Assembly (NCBI GenBank): GCA_009774375.1
Contig: VSNO01000125.1
Coordinates: 1 to 13,591 of the forward strand
DNA length: 13,591 nucleotides
Reading direction: 5' to 3'
Origin: Lachnospiraceae bacterium
Lineage (GTDB): Bacteria > Bacillota > Clostridia > Lachnospirales > Lachnospiraceae
Translations under genes and position numbers: made by a program
Notes under the pieces: generated by a model
Told to the model about the DNA's origin: nothing
What the model saw: the letters and a program-made list of their open reading frames with translations, nothing else
The model's database searches: none
Shown here: positions 1 to 7,534 of the stretch, one piece after another
Layout: every line of letters begins with the position of its first letter
Numbering within the stretch: the stretch's first letter is position 1

Positions 1-215
1 ATGTTACTACTCGTGTCAGGCCAGTTGATTTTCCATTCAAAATACTCGTCCTCTGAAATCTGCCCATTCCTCAACTGTTCTCGGGCTATGTTGACTGAAT
101 TCGGTGCAAATATCACGCAAAGTGGTGAATACAACGCATATGCGTCGTTATACAGATAGCGGGAATGATTTTTCAAACACGCTCTAATACCATAATCATG
201 CGTCCTTTGTGAAAA
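1..215 (-). pseudogene. Open reading frame without a start, cut by the window edge
   Basis: Read on the minus strand, the frame is open from just after the stop of the acetyltransferase at 216 down to base 1, about 71 codons. It is in the same frame as that acetyltransferase, directly behind its TAA. No ATG and no ribosome binding site is visible; the only possible start is a TTG inside the 14-base repeat at 174-187. The translation is protein-like, with YNDAYALYSPLCVIFAP in its first half and EDEYFEWKINWPDTS near the edge. I do not recognise the family with any certainty. The best reading is a gene whose 5' part was removed when the neighbouring segment was inserted or recombined. A chance open frame is possible, but the aromatic-rich, well-mixed composition argues against it. 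Confidence 0.4.
174..187. repeat. Left copy of a direct repeat flanking the acetyltransferase pair
   Basis: The 14 bases caaacacgctctaa are identical to 1398-1411. Extending both sides gives 19 matches out of 22 (169-190 against 1393-1414). The two copies bracket the two GNAT genes in direct orientation. The left copy is followed on the minus strand by an A-rich stretch and an orphan coding frame. It may be the scar of an insertion or an insertion-sequence end; no transposase is seen. Confidence 0.5.
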
Positions 216-722
216 TTAGAGTGATTGTTTTGAAATTATCATGTTACATCTGCTCCACGACTCGTCTTTATATGCAAATAGATCTTTGTCAATCGTTCTT
301 TCAACAAAGCCGACTTTTTTATAACATTGCTTTGCTGATGCGTTTTCACTGAAAACATTTAGTTGAACCGCTTTTGCGCCGGTTATCTGGAAAGCGTATT
401 GCAGAGCAAGATCCAGCATTTCTTTTCCGTAACCTTTTCCACGTTTTGTTTTATCAACGATAACAAATTTAAGAAAGCCGATATTGTCTGCTGTATTGAC
501 AGAATAACAGAAGAAGCCTACTGCCTGTCCGTTATTTTCAGTTGCTACATAGGCACTGTCCGTCCAGTTCATTGCATTTTTCTCTAATAAATCATGGAAA
601 GATTTTCGTGTTAAGGGGTATGGCAAAAGATTTGCACACCAAAAAGCATGAGTTCTCTCGTCATCAATCCATTTTGAGACATATTCGTAATCTTTGTCTG
701 GTATATATGGTCGGATCCTCAT
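216..722 (-). CDS. GNAT family N-acetyltransferase
   Basis: This 168-residue protein has the length and layout of a single-domain GNAT enzyme, which moves an acetyl group from acetyl-CoA to an amine. The acetyl-CoA pyrophosphate loop is visible as RGKGYGKEML (residues 94-103), preceded by the beta-4 strand FLKFVIVD (83-90). The typical C-terminal motif NVFSENASAKQCYKKVGF (122-139) includes the Tyr that often acts as general acid. The start ATG at 722 is preceded by GGAGAAAGGA on the minus strand, about 10 bases upstream. It lies 38 bases downstream of a second GNAT gene on the same strand, so the two are probably co-transcribed. The substrate cannot be told; RimJ/RimL-like protein acetylation or small-molecule and antibiotic acetylation are both possible. 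Confidence 0.9.
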   Translation of the reverse strand: MRIRPYIPDKDYEYVSKWIDDERTHAFWCANLLPYPLTRKSFHDLLEKNAMNWTDSAYVATENNGQAVGFFCYSVNTADNIGFLKFVIVDKTKRGKGYGKEMLDLALQYAFQITGAKAVQLNVFSENASAKQCYKKVGFVERTIDKDLFAYKDESWSRCNMIISKQSL

Positions 723-760
723 AAATGGAATGTCCTTTCTCCAATCTATTTATAAATTCG

Positions 761-1234
761 TTATAGGCAGTGTACCATAATATATTCTTCTTCGTTCTCC
801 ATTACAATTTCAAAACCAGTCTTTAGATACATCTTTGCCGCATAATTGGCTTTTTGAACAGAAAGAGAAACCCGCCTGTACCCATGTGATTTAAGCAGGG
901 TAAGAATTTCTTTTATCATAACCGTTCCAATGCCAAAGCCCCGGTATTCTTTATAAAGAGAGATTGCCAAAGAAGGTGTTTCATCATCTATATGTCCGTA
1001 ATCGTTCATAATGCGAACCCAAACAGCCCCGACAATCTTACCGTTAACCTCTGCTACTAATCCCCAATCATCTATTGATTCCCCGAAATGCTCAACATAA
1101 ATCTGCAATTCGGGAGATGTAATGATGGTTTTGGGTGGAGGTTCGATACCTTCTGGAATAAAGATTGCTTCATATAGAAAATTATCCAGTAAAGGATATT
1201 CCTGTTTTTGTATTTCACGTATCGTATAATCCAT
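761..1234 (-). CDS. GNAT family N-acetyltransferase
   Basis: This is a 157-residue GNAT acetyltransferase, different in sequence from its downstream neighbour. The acetyl-CoA loop is YRGFGIGTVMI (97-107). The C-terminal half has SVQKANYAAKMYLKTGFEIV (125-144) and ends in EEYIMVHCL, like many small Firmicutes GNAT proteins. I place the start at the ATG at 1234 because AGAGG lies 6 bases upstream. The longer version starting at 1249 adds five residues and has no ribosome binding site. It is the first gene of a likely two-gene unit and has an extended -10 box upstream. The acetyl acceptor is unknown. Confidence 0.88.
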   Translation of the reverse strand: MDYTIREIQKQEYPLLDNFLYEAIFIPEGIEPPPKTIITSPELQIYVEHFGESIDDWGLVAEVNGKIVGAVWVRIMNDYGHIDDETPSLAISLYKEYRGFGIGTVMIKEILTLLKSHGYRRVSLSVQKANYAAKMYLKTGFEIVMENEEEYIMVHCL

Positions 1235-1265
1235 AGCTGACCTCTTCATTTTGTATTCGCTATTT

Positions 1266-1274
1266 ATTCTAGCA
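1266..1274 (-). promoter_or_regulatory. Extended -10 promoter of the acetyltransferase pair
   Basis: On the minus strand, TGC-TAGAAT lies about 30 bases upstream of the first GNAT start. This is an extended -10 box (TGn before the hexamer, 5/6 to TATAAT). The -35 region 17 bases further up, TTACTG, is poor, which fits promoters that rely on the extended -10. Confidence 0.4.
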
Positions 1275-1397
1275 TAATTCAGATAAAACAGTAACAGAAA
1301 CTTATCAAAATGTAAAATTTAATAAAAAAGATAAGTTTAACAAATAAGCTATTGAGAATAACAGAAATGTTAAGTATAGTTCAAATACAGTATTTAA

Positions 1398-1411
1398 CAA
1401 ACACGCTCTAA
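1398..1411. repeat. Right copy of the direct repeat flanking the acetyltransferase pair
   Basis: Identical over 14 bases (caaacacgctctaa) to 174-187, with three further matches in the bases directly before and two just after. The GC-rich block that follows differs from the AT-rich side before it, so the repeat marks a composition boundary. Confidence 0.5.
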
Positions 1412-1506
1412 GACGGGCAGGCGCGATTTTGATGGCAGCGCTGTTTTTTAATGCCCTTATTACAAAACCAGCTTGTCCATGCGGCTGGTGAGGGAAAAGA
1501 GGGTAG

Positions 1507-1686
1507 ACGATACGTCAGCGTGTAGAGATCGATGAGCTAAAACGATTCCAAAGCGTGGCGGTTGCCTTTTTGAATGGAGAAGGAGAAAGCGACGAAACGA
1601 AGTTTGATACCAGCGGCGCCTGTTTTATAAAATTTGTAAATTATCTCTGTAAATATTTGCTAAATTGTTATGGTGATGTAGAATAA
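1507..1686 (+). pseudogene. Startless open frame, possible gene remnant
   Basis: The plus frame is open for 59 codons between a TAG at 1504 and a TAA at 1684, without an ATG start or ribosome binding site. Its first part reads IDELKRFQSVAVAFLNG and then GEGESDETKFDTSG, a hydrophilic, plausible protein segment. From about 1625 the translation turns Phe/Leu/Cys-rich and looks non-coding. I do not recognise it. It may be the tail or middle of a gene broken at the repeat boundary. Confidence 0.22.
1657..1684 (+). promoter_or_regulatory. Candidate promoter of the mini-gene/NACHT unit
   Basis: TTGCTA (1657-1662), a 16-base spacer and TAGAAT (1679-1684) precede the 44-codon frame by about 70 bases. 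Both hexamers are reasonable sigma-A matches (4/6 and 5/6). No second convincing promoter is seen between here and the NACHT gene, so the two genes would share it. Confidence 0.4.
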
Positions 1687-1752
1687 ATGATAGGAGTAGT
1701 ATCTGTTTTTTAGTGAACAATGGAAAAATGATGAAGTATAACAGGGAAAACA

Positions 1753-1887
1753 ATGAATGAACATTTATTTAGCTTTATTAGCAGTATAGTGGCAGGGATT
1801 GTTACAAACGGTATTCAGGAGGTTTCTCATTGTATCATAAGTCAACTGTTTGTAAATAGTCGCCTGGTTCGTTGTTTGCGGGAATAA
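1753..1887 (+). CDS. Hydrophobic 44-residue mini-protein upstream of the NACHT gene
   Basis: ATG at 1753, TAA at 1885, 44 codons. The N-terminal part is hydrophobic: residues 5-21 include LFSFISSIVAGIVTNGI, which could form one membrane helix or an amphipathic helix. The C-terminal part carries two Cys and three Arg (residues 27-43, CIISQLFVNSRLVRCLR). The ribosome binding site is weak (AGGGAAAA). It ends 25 bases before the NACHT start, on the same strand and behind the same candidate promoter. I do not recognise it. It could be a real partner of the NACHT protein (regulator, sensor or membrane anchor), a leader peptide, or a chance frame. Confidence 0.4.
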   Translation: MNEHLFSFISSIVAGIVTNGIQEVSHCIISQLFVNSRLVRCLRE

Positions 1888-1899
1888 ATGGTTATAAGT

Positions 1900-1906
1900 G
1901 AGGCGG
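1900..1906 (+). promoter_or_regulatory. Ribosome binding site that fixes the NACHT start
   Basis: GAGGCGG lies 6 bases before the ATG at 1913. An upstream in-frame GTG at 1898 would itself overlap this site and has no Shine-Dalgarno sequence of its own, so the ATG at 1913 is preferred. Confidence 0.6.
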
Positions 1907-1912
1907 TTTGGA

Positions 1913-4900
1913 ATGGGTACAGTAGAAAGCTGGACAAACTTTGAGAGACATAATGGAGGAATAATTGGGGCAAGGGAGCGTTTTGAAGTTTTTTGCGCAG
2001 AACTGCTGGATCTGGAAAATCCCGGTCTGGAGGTACATCAGATTGCAGCGAATCCCGGAGATGACGGCATAGATGTGCTCGTTTCTCATCCTGACGGTAT
2101 GGACATCTATCAGTGTAAATATTTCAGGGATCCCTTAAAAGACATACAATGGAAACAAATCCGTGATTCCTACAATACTGCGGTCCAGAAAAATACAAAT
2201 ATCCATTCGTGGTATCTGTGTCTGCCCAGACAGCTGACAAAACCGGAAATCGAGCGGTGGAATGCTTTTAAAAAGGAACACAATGCGTGCGGTTTTACGA
2301 TTGAAATTATTGATGGAAACCAGTTGATCAGCCGCGCGGAAAATCAGGGAATTTCCGAAAAATGGTTTTCACCATGCCAGTTTGTCAGTACATTATCACA
2401 GGAGAATATCCGCGTTCAGATCTGGAAAGCAAGTAAACGGTATTATGGGATACTTTGTTCCGGCAACAATAAATTTGGAGGACTTAAAATATTTGAGAGC
2501 CTTTTTCCAAACGGTATTTATCGGGATGTTTATTACGAACCGCTGGCTGTCAACAGGGAAGGCAGGGTAACGCCGGTTCAGGAAATTTTTCAGGAGCATG
2601 TTCAGGAACATCTGGTTCTGATGGGAGAGGGTGGTATCGGAAAAACTACCTTTTTAGCGCACCAGTTGTCTGTCCTTCTAAAGGAAAAAGAACAAATGCC
2701 GGATATGATTCCGGTTTATGTGGAACTGAACAGGTGTCCTAATGTAATAGGGCAATGGTATTCATCAAAATACGGAAAAACCAATTATAATACAAGATAT
2801 GTCAAATCTATTATGGACGACGGGGAATTTGAGTCTTATACATCGGAACAGTTAAGCGATATTGAAAAGGAATTTATGAAAGAAACCGAAAGCCCGCAAT
2901 ATCTGCTCTTGCTGGACGGGTTTAACGAGATCAATACAATGCAGGCAGACGGGACTGCATCCGGACAATCTGTCAGGGAACTTTTGCGCAATGAGATCGA
3001 ACAGCTTGCAAGATTTACAAATGTCCGTATTATCCTGACAACACGGCGGATGTCAGAAAACTATCTCCCTGACGGCTTTAACTATGTTGCCCTGCAGGGG
3101 CTAGAAACCGAAAACATCCGGGATTATCTTACCCATGCCGATTACTCTGATACAGATATCGCATGGATTGAAGCCCATACGGAATTGCTGGACTGTCTGC
3201 GGATTCCCTTGTTTTTGTGTATGTTTGCGTGCAGAAACAAGGCAGAAAAAATCAAGCCGCTGACCAGAGGGGAAATACTTTACCATTTTTTTCACAGAGG
3301 CACGCCGTTTTATTCCGAAAAGGGAAAAATGAAACATGGGTATACGGATGATGTACAGTTAAAAAAGATGCTGATGTATACAATGGATTTTATCCTTCCA
3401 ACAGTTGGATATCATATGAATGACAGGGGGATCTTTCAACTTACAAAAGCAGACCTGTTAAAAGAAATCGAAAGGTCTTTTGGTGACGCGATCCTTTCAA
3501 AGCAGGTTACAGAAATCCCCGCTTTCTCTGAATATGAGTCTGAGACAGAATCCCTCGCTGACTTGAAAGAGCAGCTTTGCAGGATTTCGTCAAACCGGTA
3601 TTTGGACATCATCGTGAATATACTTGGTGTTATGAATAGAAACGGTGTGAGTGGATACTCGTTTGTCCACCATCATATAAGGGATTATTTTGCAGCGTAT
3701 TACATTGTCCAGCGTATGCGTGAAGCACTTGCATTGTATCATCATGGAAAAAATACCCATACGCAAAGTCCTGATCTTGATGATAATGATGGCGTGGCAG
3801 ATAACATCCGGCATTGTCTGGAACCTGTTTTTTATGAAATACCCGATGAGACGATTCAAAGTTTTATCGGGGAAATCCTTGGAGAACATAGAAACACACC
3901 CGTTTTGGATGCGGAAAACCACTGGCACATTCCGGCTGCTGCCGTTCCGGAACAGACAATGCTTCGCCAGATTTTGGACTTATACAGGTACTCTCCAATT
4001 GACCCGCAGTATCTGATACGCAATGTCGTTGAGATCATAAAGAAAGTAAGAAAAACAGTTGCCGGTGAAAATTTCGATGGTCTTGATTTGAGACAATGCC
4101 GTTTTTATGAAACAATCTGCTCCGCAGGAACAGGTGATTCCTGCCTTGCGGCCTCCTTTCGGAACTGTAAGATCACAGACCGGACATTTCTTTTTGAAGG
4201 ACATATTGGATCATATACTGATTTCGTGATCCCACACAGCAATTCAGACCGGATCCTGACACTGGGGGATGATGACCAGGTCTGCCTGTGGGACAGGGAA
4301 ACGCACAGGATGCTTTCTTCTTTTATTGTGGGCAGCGCCATCGCACAGGAAGGGCATGATCCTGATAAAAAGATTGCGGCAGGTTCTGTACAGACATTTC
4401 TCGTACGCTTTTACGACGATACGGAAGAAGGAAGAAGAACCTACATTGAATATGTACGGGGAGAAAAAGGAGAAATGCTATTGACAGGAGAAAAGGAGGA
4501 ACGCGTCATTGACGATATTCGGTTTTCTCCATTTGGTACATATATCTGCGGTGTATGGGGAGGGGATACTGTCCGTTTATTTTCTTCTGTTGACGGGGAT
4601 ATGCGGTACAGCTATGTCTACACGGGGCCTGGGCGTATCTGTCATGTTGCTATGCCTCGGGAAAACCAGATTATTCTTCATGTAAAGTTATCGGAAGAAA
4701 TTGTTACGAAAAAAGCATACCGTCCCAGTGAATGGGAATTTCTCCGTCTTGATATGGAGTGTGACAGACTACAGAAAATCTATCAATATGAAACTTGTCG
4801 GGCATTCGATACACCGACAAACGAACCAATGAGTGTTTTTGATGACTGCCAGACCAAATGTCTGATACATTCAGGCAAACAATTGATCATCCTTGATCTG

Positions 4901-6364
4901 GAGAATGGGGAAAAGGTTGTTTTGGATGAATTTTCCGAAGAAATAATACCGGAACGGGGAGAGTTTCTTGGTATTGAAGGCAGTAAGGTCAGCATCTATT
5001 GGGATGATACGATCAAATTATATGATATTGAGCAAAAGAAAGCGTCAATCCACCGCAATCTGTTGCTGAAACAGTGTAAGGCGATCCACATGGCTGACCA
5101 TAATGTATATGTCATAGATGAAAACGGTAGGATTCATGAGTGGAATCTGGAAACGGATACTATTTTAGAAAATGTGTTTCCAACAGTCAGACTGGATATC
5201 AGGAAAATCCACGCCGACATCAGCGGACATATTCTGGTAGAATATGACAATAACTGTATTCTTACAATTGATGAGGCGTCTGACTGCCTTTTATCAACCT
5301 TTTATGATGTGGATCCGGAGTCAGATGTAGAGATTTGTACTTATCTGGAACAGTCCAATCAGTTTTTTATTGTGCTGCATTGTCCGGATTATGAACAGAT
5401 TCTGCTATATGATCCCATATCCGGGAAAAGGGAGAGAGTCAAAGTGACATTTAAGAGCCAGCTGAAATACCGGGCAGTATTGGAAGAAAATCATATGCTG
5501 TATATAGCATTTGACAAGAAAATGATTGTACTGGATATGGACAGCGGGCAGCAGAAAGAAATCTGGCATGCGCATGCGGGAGAAACATTTTTTGACTTTC
5601 ATGTAAAAGATGGAATGGTATATCTCCTGCTCCAGTGGGTACTTATCTGCCGGATGCCGTTATATTACGTTTTCGCCCAAAATTCTGAAGATAACTATGA
5701 GCAAATCGGAACGGCGTCTGTCCTATACGTTACAGAAAAAGAGTTTCAAAATATACTTTTGGATAGAGCCGGAGATATGGATATTGAATTTTTTGTCAAA
5801 GACCCTGTTAAGGAAAAAGATATTGGTACTGCACGTGGGATATTTCTCAATCCTTCACTGGAGTTAAGGCAAAAGTATTCTTTATTTGAAGCGATACCGG
5901 AGGAAAGTACAAGGGTTTTCTTTTATGTAGAAGATTATGGGAGATATGTTCGGGATATCATAGGGGAATCCGCCTTTGTTGAGCAGAACAATCATATGTA
6001 TCTTACAATCCTGAAAGATTACATGGAAGTATGTGTTTACTGTAAGAACGGAGATGGGGAGTTTGAACAAAAATACATGTTTACGCCGTGTGGACAGGAC
6101 GATGAATGTTTGAGCTTATATCATGTGGCCATGGGTGCTCATGCAAATGCCTATTGCTCAACGAGCGATGAAAAGCTTATCAAAGTCAATCCTGAAAACG
6201 GAGAAATACTGAAAAAGTTTTCATGGCTGCCGGGAATCATACTTACCGGATGTGATTTTGCCGGAACTGAAATTTCTGAATATCTGAGAAATATACTTGC
6301 TGGACATGGGGCAAAAATGAATGTGGAAGTACATTGCTCCGATAACTCTGTTTATCTCCTCTAA
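1913..6364 (+). CDS. STAND NTPase: Mrr-like nuclease + NACHT + beta-propeller, candidate antiphage effector
   Basis: A 1483-residue protein with a multi-domain layout. Residues about 15-150 look like an Mrr-type PD-(D/E)xK endonuclease: FEVFCAELL helix, then GDDGID (49-54) with the catalytic Asp, then YQCKYF with the QxK pair (Q67, K69). The NACHT NTPase core follows, with Walker A GEGGIGKTT (238-246), Walker B LLLLDGFNE (331-339), sensor-1 LTTR (375-378) and the terminal FVHHHIRDYFAA element (584-595) typical of NACHT proteins. A short linker with LDLRQCRFYE and ASFRNCK resembles pentapeptide repeats. From about 779 to the end, WD40-like blades recur (for example DQVCLWD at 788-794 and FSPFG at 871-875), forming one or more propellers. 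In bacterial NACHT/Avs-type defence proteins the C-terminal half senses a phage component, the NACHT core oligomerises and the N-terminal nuclease cuts DNA. That role is inferred here from architecture. All visible motifs are intact. An alternative is a non-defence signalling NTPase. Confidence 0.9.
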   Translation: MGTVESWTNFERHNGGIIGARERFEVFCAELLDLENPGLEVHQIAANPGDDGIDVLVSHPDGMDIYQCKYFRDPLKDIQWKQIRDSYNTAVQKNTNIHSWYLCLPRQLTKPEIERWNAFKKEHNACGFTIEIIDGNQLISRAENQGISEKWFSPCQFVSTLSQENIRVQIWKASKRYYGILCSGNNKFGGLKIFESLFPNGIYRDVYYEPLAVNREGRVTPVQEIFQEHVQEHLVLMGEGGIGKTTFLAHQLSVLLKEKEQMPDMIPVYVELNRCPNVIGQWYSSKYGKTNYNTRYVKSIMDDGEFESYTSEQLSDIEKEFMKETESPQYLLLLDGFNEINTMQADGTASGQSVRELLRNEIEQLARFTNVRIILTTRRMSENYLPDGFNYVALQGLETENIRDYLTHADYSDTDIAWIEAHTELLDCLRIPLFLCMFACRNKAEKIKPLTRGEILYHFFHRGTPFYSEKGKMKHGYTDDVQLKKMLMYTMDFILPTVGYHMNDRGIFQLTKADLLKEIERSFGDAILSKQVTEIPAFSEYESETESLADLKEQLCRISSNRYLDIIVNILGVMNRNGVSGYSFVHHHIRDYFAAYYIVQRMREALALYHHGKNTHTQSPDLDDNDGVADNIRHCLEPVFYEIPDETIQSFIGEILGEHRNTPVLDAENHWHIPAAAVPEQTMLRQILDLYRYSPIDPQYLIRNVVEIIKKVRKTVAGENFDGLDLRQCRFYETICSAGTGDSCLAASFRNCKITDRTFLFEGHIGSYTDFVIPHSNSDRILTLGDDDQVCLWDRETHRMLSSFIVGSAIAQEGHDPDKKIAAGSVQTFLVRFYDDTEEGRRTYIEYVRGEKGEMLLTGEKEERVIDDIRFSPFGTYICGVWGGDTVRLFSSVDGDMRYSYVYTGPGRICHVAMPRENQIILHVKLSEEIVTKKAYRPSEWEFLRLDMECDRLQKIYQYETCRAFDTPTNEPMSVFDDCQTKCLIHSGKQLIILDLENGEKVVLDEFSEEIIPERGEFLGIEGSKVSIYWDDTIKLYDIEQKKASIHRNLLLKQCKAIHMADHNVYVIDENGRIHEWNLETDTILENVFPTVRLDIRKIHADISGHILVEYDNNCILTIDEASDCLLSTFYDVDPESDVEICTYLEQSNQFFIVLHCPDYEQILLYDPISGKRERVKVTFKSQLKYRAVLEENHMLYIAFDKKMIVLDMDSGQQKEIWHAHAGETFFDFHVKDGMVYLLLQWVLICRMPLYYVFAQNSEDNYEQIGTASVLYVTEKEFQNILLDRAGDMDIEFFVKDPVKEKDIGTARGIFLNPSLELRQKYSLFEAIPEESTRVFFYVEDYGRYVRDIIGESAFVEQNNHMYLTILKDYMEVCVYCKNGDGEFEQKYMFTPCGQDDECLSLYHVAMGAHANAYCSTSDEKLIKVNPENGEILKKFSWLPGIILTGCDFAGTEISEYLRNILAGHGAKMNVEVHCSDNSVYLL

Positions 6365-6497
6365 AATGGATACCATGTGGCCATCAGAACTTGCGGCAAA
6401 ACAGGTCATGAAGCGATTGCAGGAATAAAGCCCGGGGACGGAAAGCCCGAATGGATTCACTTATGAAAAAATTGTGGTGAACCGTTGGCAAGAAGGT

Positions 6498-7262
6498 TTA
6501 CAGAAACAATTCGTTTTTCTTATAACCGCCGCAGGCTTTCTTCAACGTCATGCTGCCAGCCGCAATAAGAGCCTTGCTGACATGCCGGGCTTTTTGGGGA
6601 CAGACAGTGATGCAGCGCATAAAGGAAATACAGTTTTGGGTGTCGGTCTTTGAAGGGTCGGCGGCACTGATTGCCTGGACAGGACATTTTGTCGCACAAA
6701 GCCCGCATTTGTTGCAGGATTTTCCGGCCTGGGGTTTCATGGGAACGCCGCTGTATTCCCGGTAAGGGCGGTTTCCCGGCAGATTTAAGTGGGCGGATAA
6801 GGTGCCGGATTCCATTTTGGAACGGATTGTTACGGCGAAATCTGCAAGTTCTTTTTCATCCTGTGCGTCAGGGCGTCCGGCAGCGAACTGGCGCATGATG
6901 GAGTGCTCCGCGACAGCGGCAACTGCGGCTACACAGGAAAATCCGGCGTCTGTCAAGGTGTCCTGCAATTCCGCAAAAGTATCGTCATATGCCCGGTTTC
7001 CGTAGACTACGATCAGGATTGCCGCGGCTCCCCCGCTTTTCATCTGGCGCAGCCTGGATACTGCAATGGCAGGAACCCGTCCGCCGTAGGACGGGACGGA
7101 TATGATGCAGGTATCATTTTCGCAAAATGAAAATGACCGGAAATCCGTTTCACAGTCGGTAAGATCTATATTGACGCTGTCCGGGCAGAAGGATCTTGCA
7201 AACAGATCGGCAACTTTTTGCGTGCCGCCTGTAGGGCTGAATGTAATGCTGTAAACTGACAT
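6498..7262 (-). CDS. EFR1-type flavodoxin/ferredoxin fusion protein
   Basis: This 254-residue protein joins a flavodoxin-like N-terminal domain to a C-terminal ferredoxin domain and probably shuttles electrons in the cytoplasm. The FMN phosphate-binding loop is FSPTGGTQKVAD (8-19), and SVPSYGGRVP (55-64) is the second flavin loop. The first iron-sulphur motif is complete: C183, C186, C189, C193-P. The second reads CISFMRCITVCP, with C211, C217 and C221 but Phe at 214 where C-x2-C-x2-C-x3-C would need a cysteine, so that cluster may be 3Fe-4S or degraded. The ATG at 7262 has AAAGGA 8 bases upstream. It converges on the NACHT gene (133 bases between stops) and its promoter sits in a palindrome. 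The electron partner is unknown. Confidence 0.85.
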   Translation of the reverse strand: MSVYSITFSPTGGTQKVADLFARSFCPDSVNIDLTDCETDFRSFSFCENDTCIISVPSYGGRVPAIAVSRLRQMKSGGAAAILIVVYGNRAYDDTFAELQDTLTDAGFSCVAAVAAVAEHSIMRQFAAGRPDAQDEKELADFAVTIRSKMESGTLSAHLNLPGNRPYREYSGVPMKPQAGKSCNKCGLCATKCPVQAISAADPSKTDTQNCISFMRCITVCPQKARHVSKALIAAGSMTLKKACGGYKKNELFL

Positions 7263-7316
7263 GGTTGGATTCCTTTCTTTTTCATAAGTAATATTGCTTC
7301 ATAAGGGTAGTGGCTT

Positions 7317-7360
7317 CCTGCTGTATAATGGTTTATTTGTATTGACCATTATACAGCAGG
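7317..7360. repeat. Perfect 15-bp inverted repeat, likely operator
   Basis: cctgctgtataatgg at 7317-7331 and its exact reverse complement at 7346-7360 are separated by 14 bases. The right arm contains the minus-strand -10 box of the ferredoxin gene. The left arm lies just downstream of the expected start point, so the full hairpin would not be in the transcript. That fits a DNA operator for a dimeric repressor better than a terminator. No T-run follows on either side. Confidence 0.6.
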
Positions 7361-7376
7361 GAGTCGGAATTTGCAA
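7348..7376 (-). promoter_or_regulatory. Promoter of the flavodoxin/ferredoxin gene
   Basis: On the minus strand, TTGCAA (7371-7376), a 17-base spacer and a perfect TATAAT (7348-7353) give a leader of roughly 80 bases before the ATG at 7262. The -10 box is embedded in the right arm of the inverted repeat, so a protein bound there would block polymerase. Confidence 0.55.
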
Positions 7377-7401
7377 GTCTTCCATTTGCATACGAATTGG
7401 A

Positions 7402-7430
7402 TTGAAGAACTGGAGAAGATGTAGTACAAT
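7402..7430 (+). promoter_or_regulatory. Candidate promoter of the AAA-ATPase gene
   Basis: TTGAAG (7402-7407), a 17-base spacer and TACAAT (7425-7430) lie about 105 bases before the ATG at 7535. The spacing is ideal, with 4/6 and 5/6 hexamer matches. Confidence 0.4.
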
Positions 7431-7534
7431 GAAGAGGAAAGATGCAATGCGGCGGCGCTGAGTGAGGCAGATCAAATGCAGAACGATAAAATAATGAATA
7501 TTACAGATACTTTGAACAAACAGGAGGTGAGGAT

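Larger units (their letters stand above)
1275..1752. other. Gene-poor spacer upstream of the NACHT locus
   Basis: This stretch holds no intact gene. Bases 1275-1397 are very AT-rich and show nothing recognisable. Then come the right copy of the direct repeat, a more GC-rich block at about 1412-1620 with a startless open frame, and finally an AT-rich leader with a candidate promoter for the NACHT locus. The abrupt base-composition change just after the repeat suggests a junction between DNA of two origins. Confidence 0.5.

Noticed and set aside
6366..6428. A 20-codon ATG frame (starting MDTMWPSELAAKQ) behind the NACHT gene
   Set aside because: Too short, no ribosome binding site, and overlapped by another open frame.
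6365..6466. Thirty-three further in-frame codons after the stop of the NACHT gene
   Set aside because: The length is within chance, the sequence has no propeller-like motif, and the stop is followed by no signal for readthrough.
7429..7461. ATG frame just after the AAA-ATPase promoter
   Set aside because: Only about ten codons, ending in TGA; more likely leader sequence.
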